NCBI GenBank assembly: GCA_028280445.1
Contig: JANQLU010000106.1
Span: forward strand, 124,001-188,000
Reading direction: 5' to 3'
Origin: Pirellulaceae bacterium
GTDB taxonomy: Bacteria > Planctomycetota > Planctomycetia > Pirellulales > Pirellulaceae
Length of the DNA stretch: 64,000 nucleotides
Below the pieces are notes generated by a model that saw only the letters and a list, made by a program, of their open reading frames with translations, did no database searches and was not told the DNA's origin. Shown here in pieces: positions 34,786-43,282 of the stretch. The stretch's first letter is position 1; each line of letters begins with the position of its first letter. A program made the position numbers and the translations under genes.

Positions 34786-35922
34786 TTATCCGCAGCAATA
34801 GCGCTTGATGAATTTGGCATAAAGTTCGGTGCCCAGTGTCAATTGTTCGATCGCGATCCATTCATTGTTGGTGTGCGCTTGGGCAATGCTGCCAGGTCCC
34901 AACACAATTTTGTCTTCGATCTCCGTCAGCAGCCCGCCGTCCGTGCCATAACAAACGGTTTTCGCCGATTGTCGATGCGCCAACGTCAGAGCGGTTTTAA
35001 CAAAATCACTTTCCGGGTCGACCAAAAACGGTTCGCTGCGTTTGTCGACAATCATTTTGATTTCGTGTTGGTGTGCAATGTCTTGTAATCGATCGATGAT
35101 CGGATCGACGGTGATGCCAGGCATTGGCCGCAAGTAAATCGTGCAAACCGACTTGGGAGATTTAATATTGACCGCCGCATTTCGGTCATTGATTCCGATG
35201 TTCATCGACAACGTTGGAGGATCAAACAAATCGTTTTGCCAACGAACATCGTGTTCGGTTTCGTCAAAGATTCGTTTTGCTTCGGCCAAAAACGGAATCA
35301 TTTTCAAGTTTGCGTTTTCGCCGATGCTGGTACTGCTGTGTGCCGCTTTGCCGCGCGAGACGGCTCGAATCAAATAAGTTCCTTTGTGGGCGAAAACAAC
35401 TTCCAGCAGCGTTGGCTCGCCAATGATCGCTTTCGTTTTGCCGTCGACCATTTCGCGATAGAACTTGCTTTCGGCGACGACATGTTTTGCGCCGTAATAC
35501 CCGATTTCTTCGTCCGCCGTAATGACGACGTATAACGGGTGTTTCAATTCATCGGTTCCGAACAATTGACAGGCTGACAAAATACAGGCGATCGAGCCTT
35601 TCATATCGCAACTGCCGCGACCATAAACGCGATCGCGGGCAATGGCTGCTTCGAACGGACCGTAACGTTTTGAAAACCATTTGTCCGCAGGAACGCAATC
35701 GGAGTGTCCAAAATAAGCCAGCCCGCCAGTACCGGTCCCTTTTTTGGCAACGAGGCAGACTTTTTTGACATTTTTGCGATCCAAGTACTCCAGTTTTTCG
35801 ATCACAAAACCGTACTTGGCTAACTTCATTTCCAGGTATTTTGAAACGACTCGATTGGATTTGTTGCTGGTCGATTCGAAACCGATCATTCGTTTGGTAT
35901 ATCGAAGAGCTTTCATTGACAT
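34786..35922 (-). CDS. M20 metallopeptidase, acetylornithine-deacetylase-like
   Basis: 378 residues with all zinc-site motifs of the M20 family in order: YFGHSDCVPAD (first His/Asp), GRGSCDMKGS (bridging Asp), TADEEIGYYG (catalytic Glu plus ligand Glu), and a late GPGSIAQAHTNNEW with the final His. This arrangement is that of ArgE/DapE-type di-zinc deacylases. With the GNAT gene 22 nt downstream, acetylornithine or a similar N-acylated amino acid is the best guess. A second ATG at 35916 has AGGA at 6 nt and may be the actual start. Confidence 0.87.
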   Translation of the reverse strand: MSMKALRYTKRMIGFESTSNKSNRVVSKYLEMKLAKYGFVIEKLEYLDRKNVKKVCLVAKKGTGTGGLAYFGHSDCVPADKWFSKRYGPFEAAIARDRVYGRGSCDMKGSIACILSACQLFGTDELKHPLYVVITADEEIGYYGAKHVVAESKFYREMVDGKTKAIIGEPTLLEVVFAHKGTYLIRAVSRGKAAHSSTSIGENANLKMIPFLAEAKRIFDETEHDVRWQNDLFDPPTLSMNIGINDRNAAVNIKSPKSVCTIYLRPMPGITVDPIIDRLQDIAHQHEIKMIVDKRSEPFLVDPESDFVKTALTLAHRQSAKTVCYGTDGGLLTEIEDKIVLGPGSIAQAHTNNEWIAIEQLTLGTELYAKFIKRYCCG

Positions 35923-36091
35923 TCCTGCTGACTAACAATACCTGGCGTCCCGCAGGCAAAAAACCAAATGACCTTCAGCGTCAACTCCAACTTTAAGAAT
36001 ACGCACGAGCTCGCCTCGTATCAAGAAAAAAGCCGGGCAATGTTACAATAACTCGAACCATTGTGCCCGCCCGAATCATAACATCGACTCA

Positions 36092-37495
36092 ATGAGCAAA
36101 ACTCACATCCACTTCGTCACCGGTAAACTCGCCGCGGCAGCGCTCACCGAAGTCGTTGAGCAAATAGCCGATCGATGCAGTTTCGAATACACGATCGATG
36201 TTCTCCCGATCACCGTGGCGGCATTGATGACGCCCGAATGGATCTCGCGTCGAATTGATATTCCAGCGGCAGCCGATCGAGTGATCCTGCCAGGGTATTG
36301 TGATGGGGACCTCACGCCCATTCAGAAAATTACCGATGCAGCGATCGAAGTGGGGCCCAAAGATCTCAGGCAGTTGCCACGATATTTTGGAACGACCATG
36401 GACCGTACCGATTACGGAAAGCACGACCTCAAAATCATCGCCGAAATTAATCATGCGCCGAGAATGTCTCGCGACGAGATTCTCGATCTGGCAAATCACT
36501 ATCGGCAATCTGGTGCAGATTACATCGACGTCGGGTGCGAACCGGATGGGACGTTTTGGCCAGGTGTTGGTGACTGCGTCAAAATGTTATGTGACGCCGG
36601 GTTCGAGGTTTCCATTGATAGTTTGAACCCTCAAGAAATCGAGCCGGCGGTGCGTGCCGGAGCATCGTTAGTTTTGTCAGTGAATCAATCCAATCTGCGA
36701 GCGGCTCCGGATTGGGGTTGTGAAGTTGTTGTGATTCCAGACGATATCAGCGATGTCACTTCGATGGATCAATCCATTGAATTTTTGGTCGACAAAAATG
36801 TGCCCATTCGAATTGATCCGATCATTGAACCGATTGGATTGGGTTTTGCCAAAAGCCTTTACCGTTACTACCAGGCGCGAGAGCGGTGGCCCGATGTTGA
36901 GATGATGATGGGGATTGGGAATATTACAGAGTTGACCGATGTCGACTCTGCCGGTGTCAATGTGCTGCTGCTGGCAATTTGCCACGAATTGCGAATTCGG
37001 AGCGTACTGACGACCGAAGTGATCAACTGGGCGAAATCATCTGTCCGCGAATGCGATCTTGCCCGTCGCTTGATTTTTTACGCCAACGAAAAAAAAATTC
37101 CCGCCAAACATGTCGATCGGCAATTGGTCATGCTCCGTGACACCGAGTTGCTGGGTTTTGACGATGCGTTTTACGAACAACTCGCTGCAGACATTAAAGA
37201 TAACGACTTGCGGATTTTTGCGGATGGAAAATCGATTCATCTGCTGGGTAATTCACGGCATTTCGCCGAAAGTGATCCATTTGAGGTGTTTGACAACCTG
37301 ATGGAAAACCCGCCAAAAAACCTCGACGAAAGTCACGCGTTCTATCTGGGGTTCGAAATGTGCAAAGCGTTGATAGCCAACCAGCTTGGAAAACAATACA
37401 CTCAAGACGAGGCCCTCGATTGGGGCTTGTTGACCGTTGCGGAACAGGATCGGCATCGGCTGAAAAAACGAACTTCCAAACCCAAACAAAAATAA
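36092..37495 (+). CDS. Dihydropteroate-synthase-like protein (DUF6513 type), C1-cofactor pathway
   Basis: A 467-residue protein with an N-terminal domain (HIHFVTGKLAAAALTEVVEQ) characteristic of the DHPS-like proteins linked to tetrahydromethanopterin in archaea and planctomycetes, often labelled DUF6513. A TIM-barrel like dihydropteroate synthase follows, with DLANHYRQSGADYIDVGCEP and the strands FEVSIDSLNP, IRIDPIIEPIG and MMMGIGNITELT. In H4MPT synthesis the DHPS-like step joins a pterin to beta-RFA-phosphate. Downstream PabB and PabA start 4 nt and ~10 nt after the preceding stops, forming an operon. Confidence 0.85.
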   Translation: MSKTHIHFVTGKLAAAALTEVVEQIADRCSFEYTIDVLPITVAALMTPEWISRRIDIPAAADRVILPGYCDGDLTPIQKITDAAIEVGPKDLRQLPRYFGTTMDRTDYGKHDLKIIAEINHAPRMSRDEILDLANHYRQSGADYIDVGCEPDGTFWPGVGDCVKMLCDAGFEVSIDSLNPQEIEPAVRAGASLVLSVNQSNLRAAPDWGCEVVVIPDDISDVTSMDQSIEFLVDKNVPIRIDPIIEPIGLGFAKSLYRYYQARERWPDVEMMMGIGNITELTDVDSAGVNVLLLAICHELRIRSVLTTEVINWAKSSVRECDLARRLIFYANEKKIPAKHVDRQLVMLRDTELLGFDDAFYEQLAADIKDNDLRIFADGKSIHLLGNSRHFAESDPFEVFDNLMENPPKNLDESHAFYLGFEMCKALIANQLGKQYTQDEALDWGLLTVAEQDRHRLKKRTSKPKQK

Positions 37496-37499
37496 TCCG

Positions 37500-38930
37500 T
37501 TGAAAACTGTCCCCCTCGAATTTTCTTGCGACATCGTCTGGACCGAATTGGATTCGTGTTGGTCACCAGCCGATGCACTGCGCCAGGTGGCACGGCTTCC
37601 TCATGCTTTGCTGCTGGAAAGTTCTCTGCGAATGACCAATCTCGGCCGCTATTCCTTCCTGATGGCTGATCCGGTCCAGTGGTTCGAGGTGCCGGTCGCA
37701 GCGGTGAACCAGCAATCGGATTTGTTCAAACCGCTGGAAGACGTTGCCAGGGCGTTTCAACAACAGACTGTCGAAGGCTTGCCTCCCTTTCAAGGAGGAA
37801 TTGCCGGTTTGATATCGTATGACGCCAATCGAGCTTTCGAGAATATTCCTTCGCCGACTTATAATGAATTTCGAACACCGGCCATCGCGTTTGGAGTCTA
37901 CGATGTTGTCCTGGCGTTTGATCATGTAGCAAATCGTTCGTTTTTATTGTCCAACGGCTTTCCAGAAACCGACACCGAAAATCGCAAAAAACTGGCGATC
38001 GAACGTTTGGAATTTTTCTGGGAACTGTTGCACAACGAGCCTGTCGAACATGACGACGTCGAATTTTTGCAGCAACCGGAGATTTGTCCGCAACACACGA
38101 TCGAACGGCTAGTCGACGTTTCGAGCAATTTCTCCGAACCGCAATATTTGGAAGCGGTGCAGAAAGCGATTGAGTACATTCACGCAGGTGATGTTTTTCA
38201 AGTCAACATTGCCCAACGTTTGCTTCGCCGCCAACAGTTTTCGTCGCTGCAACTTTATCAAAATCTGCGACAGCGAAACGCCGCTCCGTTTTCCGCCTAT
38301 TTTGATCTGGACCGGACGCAGATTGTCAGCGCGTCTCCCGAGCGGTTTGTTTCGGTGTTGGATGGTTTCGTAGAAACACGGCCGATCAAAGGGACACGTC
38401 GCCGCACGCGCTATCCCGAAGTGGATTTGAATACGTCGATTCAATTGCAAACCAGCGAAAAAGATCGCGCCGAAAATATCATGATCGTCGATCTGATGCG
38501 AAACGACCTGTCTCGCGTTTGCACAGATCATTCAATTCAAGTTCGCGATTTATGCAAAGTCGAAGCGTACGAATCAGTGCTGCATCTCGTTTCATCCATC
38601 ACCGGGGAGCTGCAGCCAAACAAAACTGTTTTCGATTTGTTGCGTGCTTCGTTTCCAGGTGGGTCGATTACGGGGGCACCTAAAGTGCGTGCAATGGAGA
38701 TTATTGCCGAGCTCGAACCGGTGGCGCGCGGAGCCTACTGTGGCAGCTTGGGCTACATCGGTTTTAATGGAAACGCAGATTTCAATATTTTGATTCGTAC
38801 CATCACGGTCGCCAACGGCTGGTGGCAAATTCCTGTTGGTGGAGGGATTGTCGCCGATTCAAATCCTACCAGTGAATACGATGAAACCTGGACCAAGGCA
38901 GCGAGTTTACTGCGAGCGACTCAAAAATAA
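37500..38930 (+). CDS. pabB: Aminodeoxychorismate synthase component I
   Basis: A 476-residue chorismate-binding enzyme. The start is TTG, 4 nt after the preceding stop; no better start is available. The active-site motif is PIKGTRRR with Lys297, the residue that distinguishes PabB from anthranilate synthase TrpE, which has Ala there. Further conserved segments are ENIMIVDLMRNDLSRV, GSITGAPKVRAME and IPVGGGIVADSNP. It aminates chorismate to 4-amino-4-deoxychorismate with ammonia from PabA. The product leads to p-aminobenzoate, which beta-RFAP synthase in the same cluster would use. Confidence 0.93.
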   Translation: MKTVPLEFSCDIVWTELDSCWSPADALRQVARLPHALLLESSLRMTNLGRYSFLMADPVQWFEVPVAAVNQQSDLFKPLEDVARAFQQQTVEGLPPFQGGIAGLISYDANRAFENIPSPTYNEFRTPAIAFGVYDVVLAFDHVANRSFLLSNGFPETDTENRKKLAIERLEFFWELLHNEPVEHDDVEFLQQPEICPQHTIERLVDVSSNFSEPQYLEAVQKAIEYIHAGDVFQVNIAQRLLRRQQFSSLQLYQNLRQRNAAPFSAYFDLDRTQIVSASPERFVSVLDGFVETRPIKGTRRRTRYPEVDLNTSIQLQTSEKDRAENIMIVDLMRNDLSRVCTDHSIQVRDLCKVEAYESVLHLVSSITGELQPNKTVFDLLRASFPGGSITGAPKVRAMEIIAELEPVARGAYCGSLGYIGFNGNADFNILIRTITVANGWWQIPVGGGIVADSNPTSEYDETWTKAASLLRATQK

Positions 38931-38939
38931 AGCAAATCG

Positions 38940-39536
38940 ATGATTCTCCTGATCGACAACTACGACAGTTTTGTTCACAACCTTGCGCGATATTTTCGCG
39001 TTCTGGGTTGTCGTACGCGAGTGATTCGAAACGATCAGACGGACATTGAATCGATTCGGAAACTTTCACCGACGGCAATTGTTCTATCGCCGGGTCCTTG
39101 TACGCCAAGTGAATCGGGAATCTGTCTCGACATCGTTAGCGAGCTCCAGCAGCAATTTCCCATCCTCGGGATTTGTCTTGGTCACCAGGCGATCGTGCAA
39201 GCGTTCGGCGGCGAGATCGTACGAGCTGCGTGGCCGTTTCACGGGCGGGCCAGTCAAATTTGGCACAATGGCACAGGTGTATTCAACGATATCAAAAATC
39301 CGTTTCAGGTGGGCCGATACCATTCTTTGATCGCGGACGCAGCGTCGATGCCAGACGAATTAACGACGATTGCAAAAACCAAAGATCATGTTGCCATGGC
39401 TGTCCAACACGTGCGGCTCCCGATTGTTGGACTCCAGTTTCATCCGGAATCAGTGCTGACTGAAAATGGGCTGACATTGTTGCAAAATTTTCTGACGTTG
39501 ACCGAGTCTCGAATACAGGACGAGGCGGTTCTGTGA
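38940..39536 (+). CDS. pabA: Aminodeoxychorismate synthase glutamine amidotransferase component
   Basis: A 198-residue class I glutamine amidotransferase. It opens MILLIDNYDSFVHNLARYF and has the nucleophile Cys79 in GICLGHQ, with His168 and Glu170 in FHPES completing the triad. Length and motif order match PabA/TrpG. Since the partner upstream is PabB by its Lys297, the aminodeoxychorismate role is preferred. The last four bases overlap the GTG start of the DUF447 gene (GTGA), implying coupled translation. Confidence 0.93.
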   Translation: MILLIDNYDSFVHNLARYFRVLGCRTRVIRNDQTDIESIRKLSPTAIVLSPGPCTPSESGICLDIVSELQQQFPILGICLGHQAIVQAFGGEIVRAAWPFHGRASQIWHNGTGVFNDIKNPFQVGRYHSLIADAASMPDELTTIAKTKDHVAMAVQHVRLPIVGLQFHPESVLTENGLTLLQNFLTLTESRIQDEAVL

Positions 39537-40096
39537 TTACCGAAGGGATCATTGCGACCACAGCGGTCTCGGGTAAACCGCATTTTTCAGCCATGGGGCC
39601 GGTGTTGGACTGGTCAGAAAAAACAATCGAACTGCGCCCTTTTCAACCCTCGACGACTTTGACCAACCTGCAGCAAAATCCTGTTGGCGTATTCCACTTG
39701 ATTGACGACGCCACCATGTTTTCGACATTGGTTGTCGACAATCAGTTCGAATTCGAATATCAGCGGACACCGTCGGCAAAAGGGTTTCGGTTGGTCGACT
39801 GCATCCGGTGGTTTGAATTTGAGGTGAAACGCATTGATCTCACAACCAATCGGGCAAATATTACAGCAGGCATCACGGAACACGGAACGATCAATCCGTT
39901 TCGGGGCTTCAATCGGGCAAATCACGCTATTTTAGAAGCAGCAATTTTAGCCACGCGAATCGATTTTATTCCTTGGGCTCATATCGAGTCCGAATTTGAA
40001 CGCTTAGCCGAAATCGTAAAAAAAACAGGCGGTCGACGCCAAATCGATGCCATGCAGGATTTGTCTCGGTTTGTGTCACCCGAAAATGACCAATGA
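39533..40096 (+). CDS. DUF447 protein, tetrahydromethanopterin-linked
   Basis: 187 residues, starting GTG within the pabA stop. The opening ITEGIIATTAVSGKPHFSAM and the middle FHLIDDATMFSTLVVD, with a split-barrel-like pattern, match DUF447. This family is found in methanogens and in bacteria that carry H4MPT genes and is thought to be flavin-reductase-like. Its step is not established. Its position inside an operon of DHPS-like, PabB and PabA genes supports a role in cofactor synthesis. A conserved late segment is NRANHAILEAAILATR. Confidence 0.82.
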   Translation: MITEGIIATTAVSGKPHFSAMGPVLDWSEKTIELRPFQPSTTLTNLQQNPVGVFHLIDDATMFSTLVVDNQFEFEYQRTPSAKGFRLVDCIRWFEFEVKRIDLTTNRANITAGITEHGTINPFRGFNRANHAILEAAILATRIDFIPWAHIESEFERLAEIVKKTGGRRQIDAMQDLSRFVSPENDQ

Positions 40097-40179
40097 CTGT
40101 TGACCGAACTCGCTTGCATTGGCTCGACCTGGGAAAACTGAGTTTTCGCAAATCGGCAATTTACGATAAACTAAGCCAA

Positions 40180-40288
40180 GTAGGGCCGGTTCCCACCGGC
40201 CAATCCGCCCAAAATAACCATGCCGACAAGATAACCGCCCAACAAAAATAACCATGCCGACAAAACGGCCGGTGGGAACTGGCCCTAA
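40180..40288. repeat. Family C repeat with internal tandem duplication (copy C6)
   Basis: The left arm (40180-40201) and inverse arm (40267-40288) are standard. The loop is expanded by a direct duplication of about 25-29 nt (ACCATGCCGACAA at two sites, with CCGCCCAA before each). Confidence 0.88.
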
Positions 40289-40301
40289 TATTTTGTAAAC
40301 A

Positions 40302-40991
40302 ATGACTAGCGTCGACCCTTCCATTACGTTTCTTTCCAAAAAGTTTGCCAATACGGACTTTCCCATCGAGCTATTGGGAGAGATAAACCGACCTGCGATT
40401 CATAGCTTGTTGATGCATTCAAATGCCTCGATGATTTTTATCAAAGATCGTGATCACAAACTGGTTTTTGGCAATCAGCGATTTCGGTCGGAGTTTGGCG
40501 GCAACGCTGGGCCGACATCACTGTTGGGAAAAACCGGACAGGAGTACCTTCCCAGCACGCTGAAAATGTTGTCGAAATCGTCGGACGAAGAAGTTGCTGA
40601 ATATCATCGGATCTGGACGAAAAGCTTTACACTTCGATCCAAGACGCTTCAAGCCACAAAGATTCCGATCGTTTCAAAAGACGGACGATATACCGGTCTC
40701 ATCGGATTTACGATCGACGCGAATCGGCCTGCACTCGCAGATAGGATTCGATATTCCAATCGCGAATACGCGCAACTTTCCGATGCCCTGCGTTGCCTGG
40801 ATCAAAAGGAAATCGAGTTGATTAAATTGGTCGGCCAAGGTGTATTAAACAAACAGCTCGCTGGCCATTTTGACGTTTCGATTCGGACCGTAGAAAACTG
40901 GCGACAGAAATTGATGCAATCTTTGAAAATAAAAAACGCAGCGCAGCTGATCCGATTCGTTGTTGATTGCGAACGCTACGGATTGTTGTAG
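40302..40991 (+). CDS. PAS-LuxR transcriptional regulator
   Basis: 229 residues. The first ~135 form a PAS-like sensor (SMIFIKDRDHKLVFGNQRF, LLGKTGQEYLP, TKIPIVSKDGRYTGLIGF). The end is a LuxR/GerE helix-turn-helix (LDQKEIELIKLVGQGVLNKQ, then LAGHFDVSIRTVENWRQKLM). There is no receiver domain, so it senses a ligand or redox state directly or as a one-component regulator. It lies inside the cofactor cluster, between DUF447 and beta-RFAP synthase, and may control it. That is inference from position. Confidence 0.85.
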   Translation: MTSVDPSITFLSKKFANTDFPIELLGEINRPAIHSLLMHSNASMIFIKDRDHKLVFGNQRFRSEFGGNAGPTSLLGKTGQEYLPSTLKMLSKSSDEEVAEYHRIWTKSFTLRSKTLQATKIPIVSKDGRYTGLIGFTIDANRPALADRIRYSNREYAQLSDALRCLDQKEIELIKLVGQGVLNKQLAGHFDVSIRTVENWRQKLMQSLKIKNAAQLIRFVVDCERYGLL

Positions 40992-41095
40992 CGGTGCCGA
41001 CGGTCCGCAAAATCATGGACCTGTTGGCATGGCGACCAACATGCAAAACGATGCATCTCATGGCATATCTTGCGGCAAAAGATTAAATTAACTGC

Positions 41096-42088
41096 ATGTC
41101 ATCTCGTGCAGAAAATAAATCCGTCCACGTCACCGCTCCTTGCCGATTGCATTTTGGGTTAATCAACTGTGGTGTTGAATCGCCCGAACTAAAATCGTTT
41201 GGTGGCATCGGCGCGATGGTCGACGATCCCTGCATTCAAATTTCGACCGAACACCATCGGCAGTTGGAAATCACAGGTGACAACATCAACCGAGTGCGGC
41301 AATTCACGAAGCAGTGGTTTGAATTTGCAAAACAGCAAATGGGGCTTTCCGAATACGAGTCGTTCGAACAGCTGCCGATTAAAATCAAATGCCAATCTCC
41401 CAAAAACCACATTGGGCTCGGCATCGGAACTCAATTAGCGTTGACCACGGCGACATCGCTGTGCCATCATTTTGAATTGCCAACAGACACCGACCAACTC
41501 GCCCGGTTGTTGGATCGCGGACGGCGTTCAGCGATCGGCATCCAGGGATTCAAAAACGGCGGGTTTATTTTTGAATCGGGAAAAAGCACTGACGACGAGT
41601 TTGGTGAATTGGAATTTCAAAAAGCGCTCAACCCGCAATGGCGCGCTGTGCTGGTCATGAACGACGAAACTGTCGGGGTGCACGGCGCTGTCGAAGAAGA
41701 TGTGTTTCGTAATCCGGTATACGACCCGAAAATATCCGAGGAGTTGGAACAGATGATTCGCGGGCAAATTGTCCCAGCGGTCAAAAATGATGATTTCCAG
41801 CAGTTTTCCCAACTGCTTTACCATTATGGGCAACTCAGCGGCAGCTTGTTCGCCGATCAGCAGGGAGGTGCGTATAATGGCCAGGTAGTTGAAAAAGCGG
41901 TTGCTGCAGTCCGAGCGGCAGGTATTGTCGGCGTCGGGCAGAGCAGTTGGGGGCCAACGGTTTTCGCGATAACCGAATCGCACGAACAAGCCGAAGACCT
42001 GGTGAAAAAACTGGAAACAGAATTACCACGTTACGAATTTATTGTTGCCAGATTCAATCGCGATGGCGCGAAAGTCACGATCCAGTAG
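41096..42088 (+). CDS. Beta-ribofuranosylaminobenzene 5'-phosphate synthase
   Basis: A 330-residue GHMP-kinase-like enzyme. The opening HVTAPCRLHFGLINCG is the signature of beta-RFAP synthases, and KNHIGLGIGTQLALTTATS is the GHMP glycine-rich loop. AIGIQGFKNGGFIFESG and GVGQSSWGPTVFA are further family segments. It condenses p-aminobenzoate with PRPP, releasing CO2, the first committed step of tetrahydromethanopterin synthesis. That fits PabB/PabA and the DHPS-like gene upstream. It is followed 10 nt later by pdxJ. Confidence 0.9.
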   Translation: MSSRAENKSVHVTAPCRLHFGLINCGVESPELKSFGGIGAMVDDPCIQISTEHHRQLEITGDNINRVRQFTKQWFEFAKQQMGLSEYESFEQLPIKIKCQSPKNHIGLGIGTQLALTTATSLCHHFELPTDTDQLARLLDRGRRSAIGIQGFKNGGFIFESGKSTDDEFGELEFQKALNPQWRAVLVMNDETVGVHGAVEEDVFRNPVYDPKISEELEQMIRGQIVPAVKNDDFQQFSQLLYHYGQLSGSLFADQQGGAYNGQVVEKAVAAVRAAGIVGVGQSSWGPTVFAITESHEQAEDLVKKLETELPRYEFIVARFNRDGAKVTIQ

Positions 42089-42098
42089 AGGAAACAAA

Positions 42099-42851
42099 AT
42101 GATTGCATTGGGTGTAAATATTGATCACGTTGCAACCATCCGTCAGGCTAGGAAAACATTTGAACCTGACCCGGTTTGGGCCGCGGCAGCTGCACAGATG
42201 GGCGGTGCCGATGGGATTACCGTTCACTTGCGAGAGGATCGGCGCCATATCCAGGATCGCGACCTCGAAGTGTTGCGGCAAACGGTGACGGTCAAATTGA
42301 ACCTCGAATGCGCATGTTGCGACGAAATGCTGGAGATCGCTTGTCGGACAAAACCCGAGCAAGTTTGCCTGGTGCCGGAACATCGTGAAGAGGTCACGAC
42401 CGAGGGAGGACTCGATGTTCGGGCCTATCGAGATGTGGTGGTCGATGCGATTGCACGTCTTCACGACAACGATATTGCCGTCAGTTTGTTCGTCGATCCC
42501 GATCCGGCACAAATCGAGTTGAGCGCCGAACTCAACGCGGATCGTGTCGAAATCCACACGGGGATGTACGCCGAAGCGTCGGGTGAGAACCGCAAACAGC
42601 AGTTTGCCAGACTGCAAGCCGCTGCTAAACAGGTGGCAGAGACACCCATGGAATTTGACGCCGGTCACGGTTTGACTTATCACAATGTTGTTCCAGTTTC
42701 TCAACTGTTCGAACTCAAAGAGTTGAATATCGGACACAGTATCGTTTCGCGTTCGATTATGGTTGGAATGGAAAAAGCGGTTCGCGAGATGAAGAAATTG
42801 GTTAACGATTATTCATTAGACCGGAACAATGCAGCGCAATTGCCCGTTTGA
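42099..42851 (+). CDS. pdxJ: Pyridoxine 5'-phosphate synthase
   Basis: A 250-residue PdxJ. ATG 42099 follows GAGGA; the longer frame overlaps the previous gene. Clear family segments are LGVNIDHVATIRQARKT, GITVHLREDRRHIQDRD, VTVKLNLECACCDEML and the phosphate-binding MEFDAGHGLTYHN. It joins 1-deoxyxylulose 5-phosphate and aminoacetone phosphate to give pyridoxine phosphate. It is probably in the beta-RFAP synthase transcript but is not part of the pterin pathway. Confidence 0.96.
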   Translation: MIALGVNIDHVATIRQARKTFEPDPVWAAAAAQMGGADGITVHLREDRRHIQDRDLEVLRQTVTVKLNLECACCDEMLEIACRTKPEQVCLVPEHREEVTTEGGLDVRAYRDVVVDAIARLHDNDIAVSLFVDPDPAQIELSAELNADRVEIHTGMYAEASGENRKQQFARLQAAAKQVAETPMEFDAGHGLTYHNVVPVSQLFELKELNIGHSIVSRSIMVGMEKAVREMKKLVNDYSLDRNNAAQLPV

Positions 42852-43282
42852 TTTTGAGCGAAGTCGTTCGTGATTAAGCGTTAGCAAAGAAATCACAAGC
42901 GCGAAGCGTGAGCGAGGGACATTGTTCCACAGCACATCAGGATGGTTTCCGGTCCCTCGCTTACTAGGATTTTGCGTCAGGAGCTGTAACTCCAGTTGAG
43001 CCAACGATTTCCTACAATCGCAAGCGCGAAGCGTGAGCGAGGGACCACAACCACGCTGATGTACGGTGAAACGCGGTCCCTCGCTTACGCTTCGCGCTTG
43101 CGATTTTTGTTTGATGCAAAATCCTATTACGCTTCGCGCTTACGATTGGAGCGGAACCTTTACCTCGGCCTGTAAACTAGACCACTACCAGACGATTTAG
43201 TGGATACACAAACGCAGCTGTTTGCCGTAGAATCGTTGATTGAGCTCGCCCAAGAATAAATTACCTCTGAGGGAACCATTAT
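42852..43282. other. Intergenic family F repeat array
   Basis: 431 nt without a gene. It has direct and inverted arms of GCGAAGCGTGAGCGAGGGAC at 42901 and 43024, and the inverse GTCCCTCGCTTACGCTTCGC at 43075, with further partial arms near 42953 and 43131. The unit 43016-43107 is a long near-perfect palindrome. Confidence 0.8.

Noticed and set aside
42896..43107. CRISPR-like array from repeated family F arms
   Set aside because: Arms occur in both orientations with irregular spacing and no equal-length spacers, and no cas genes are near.
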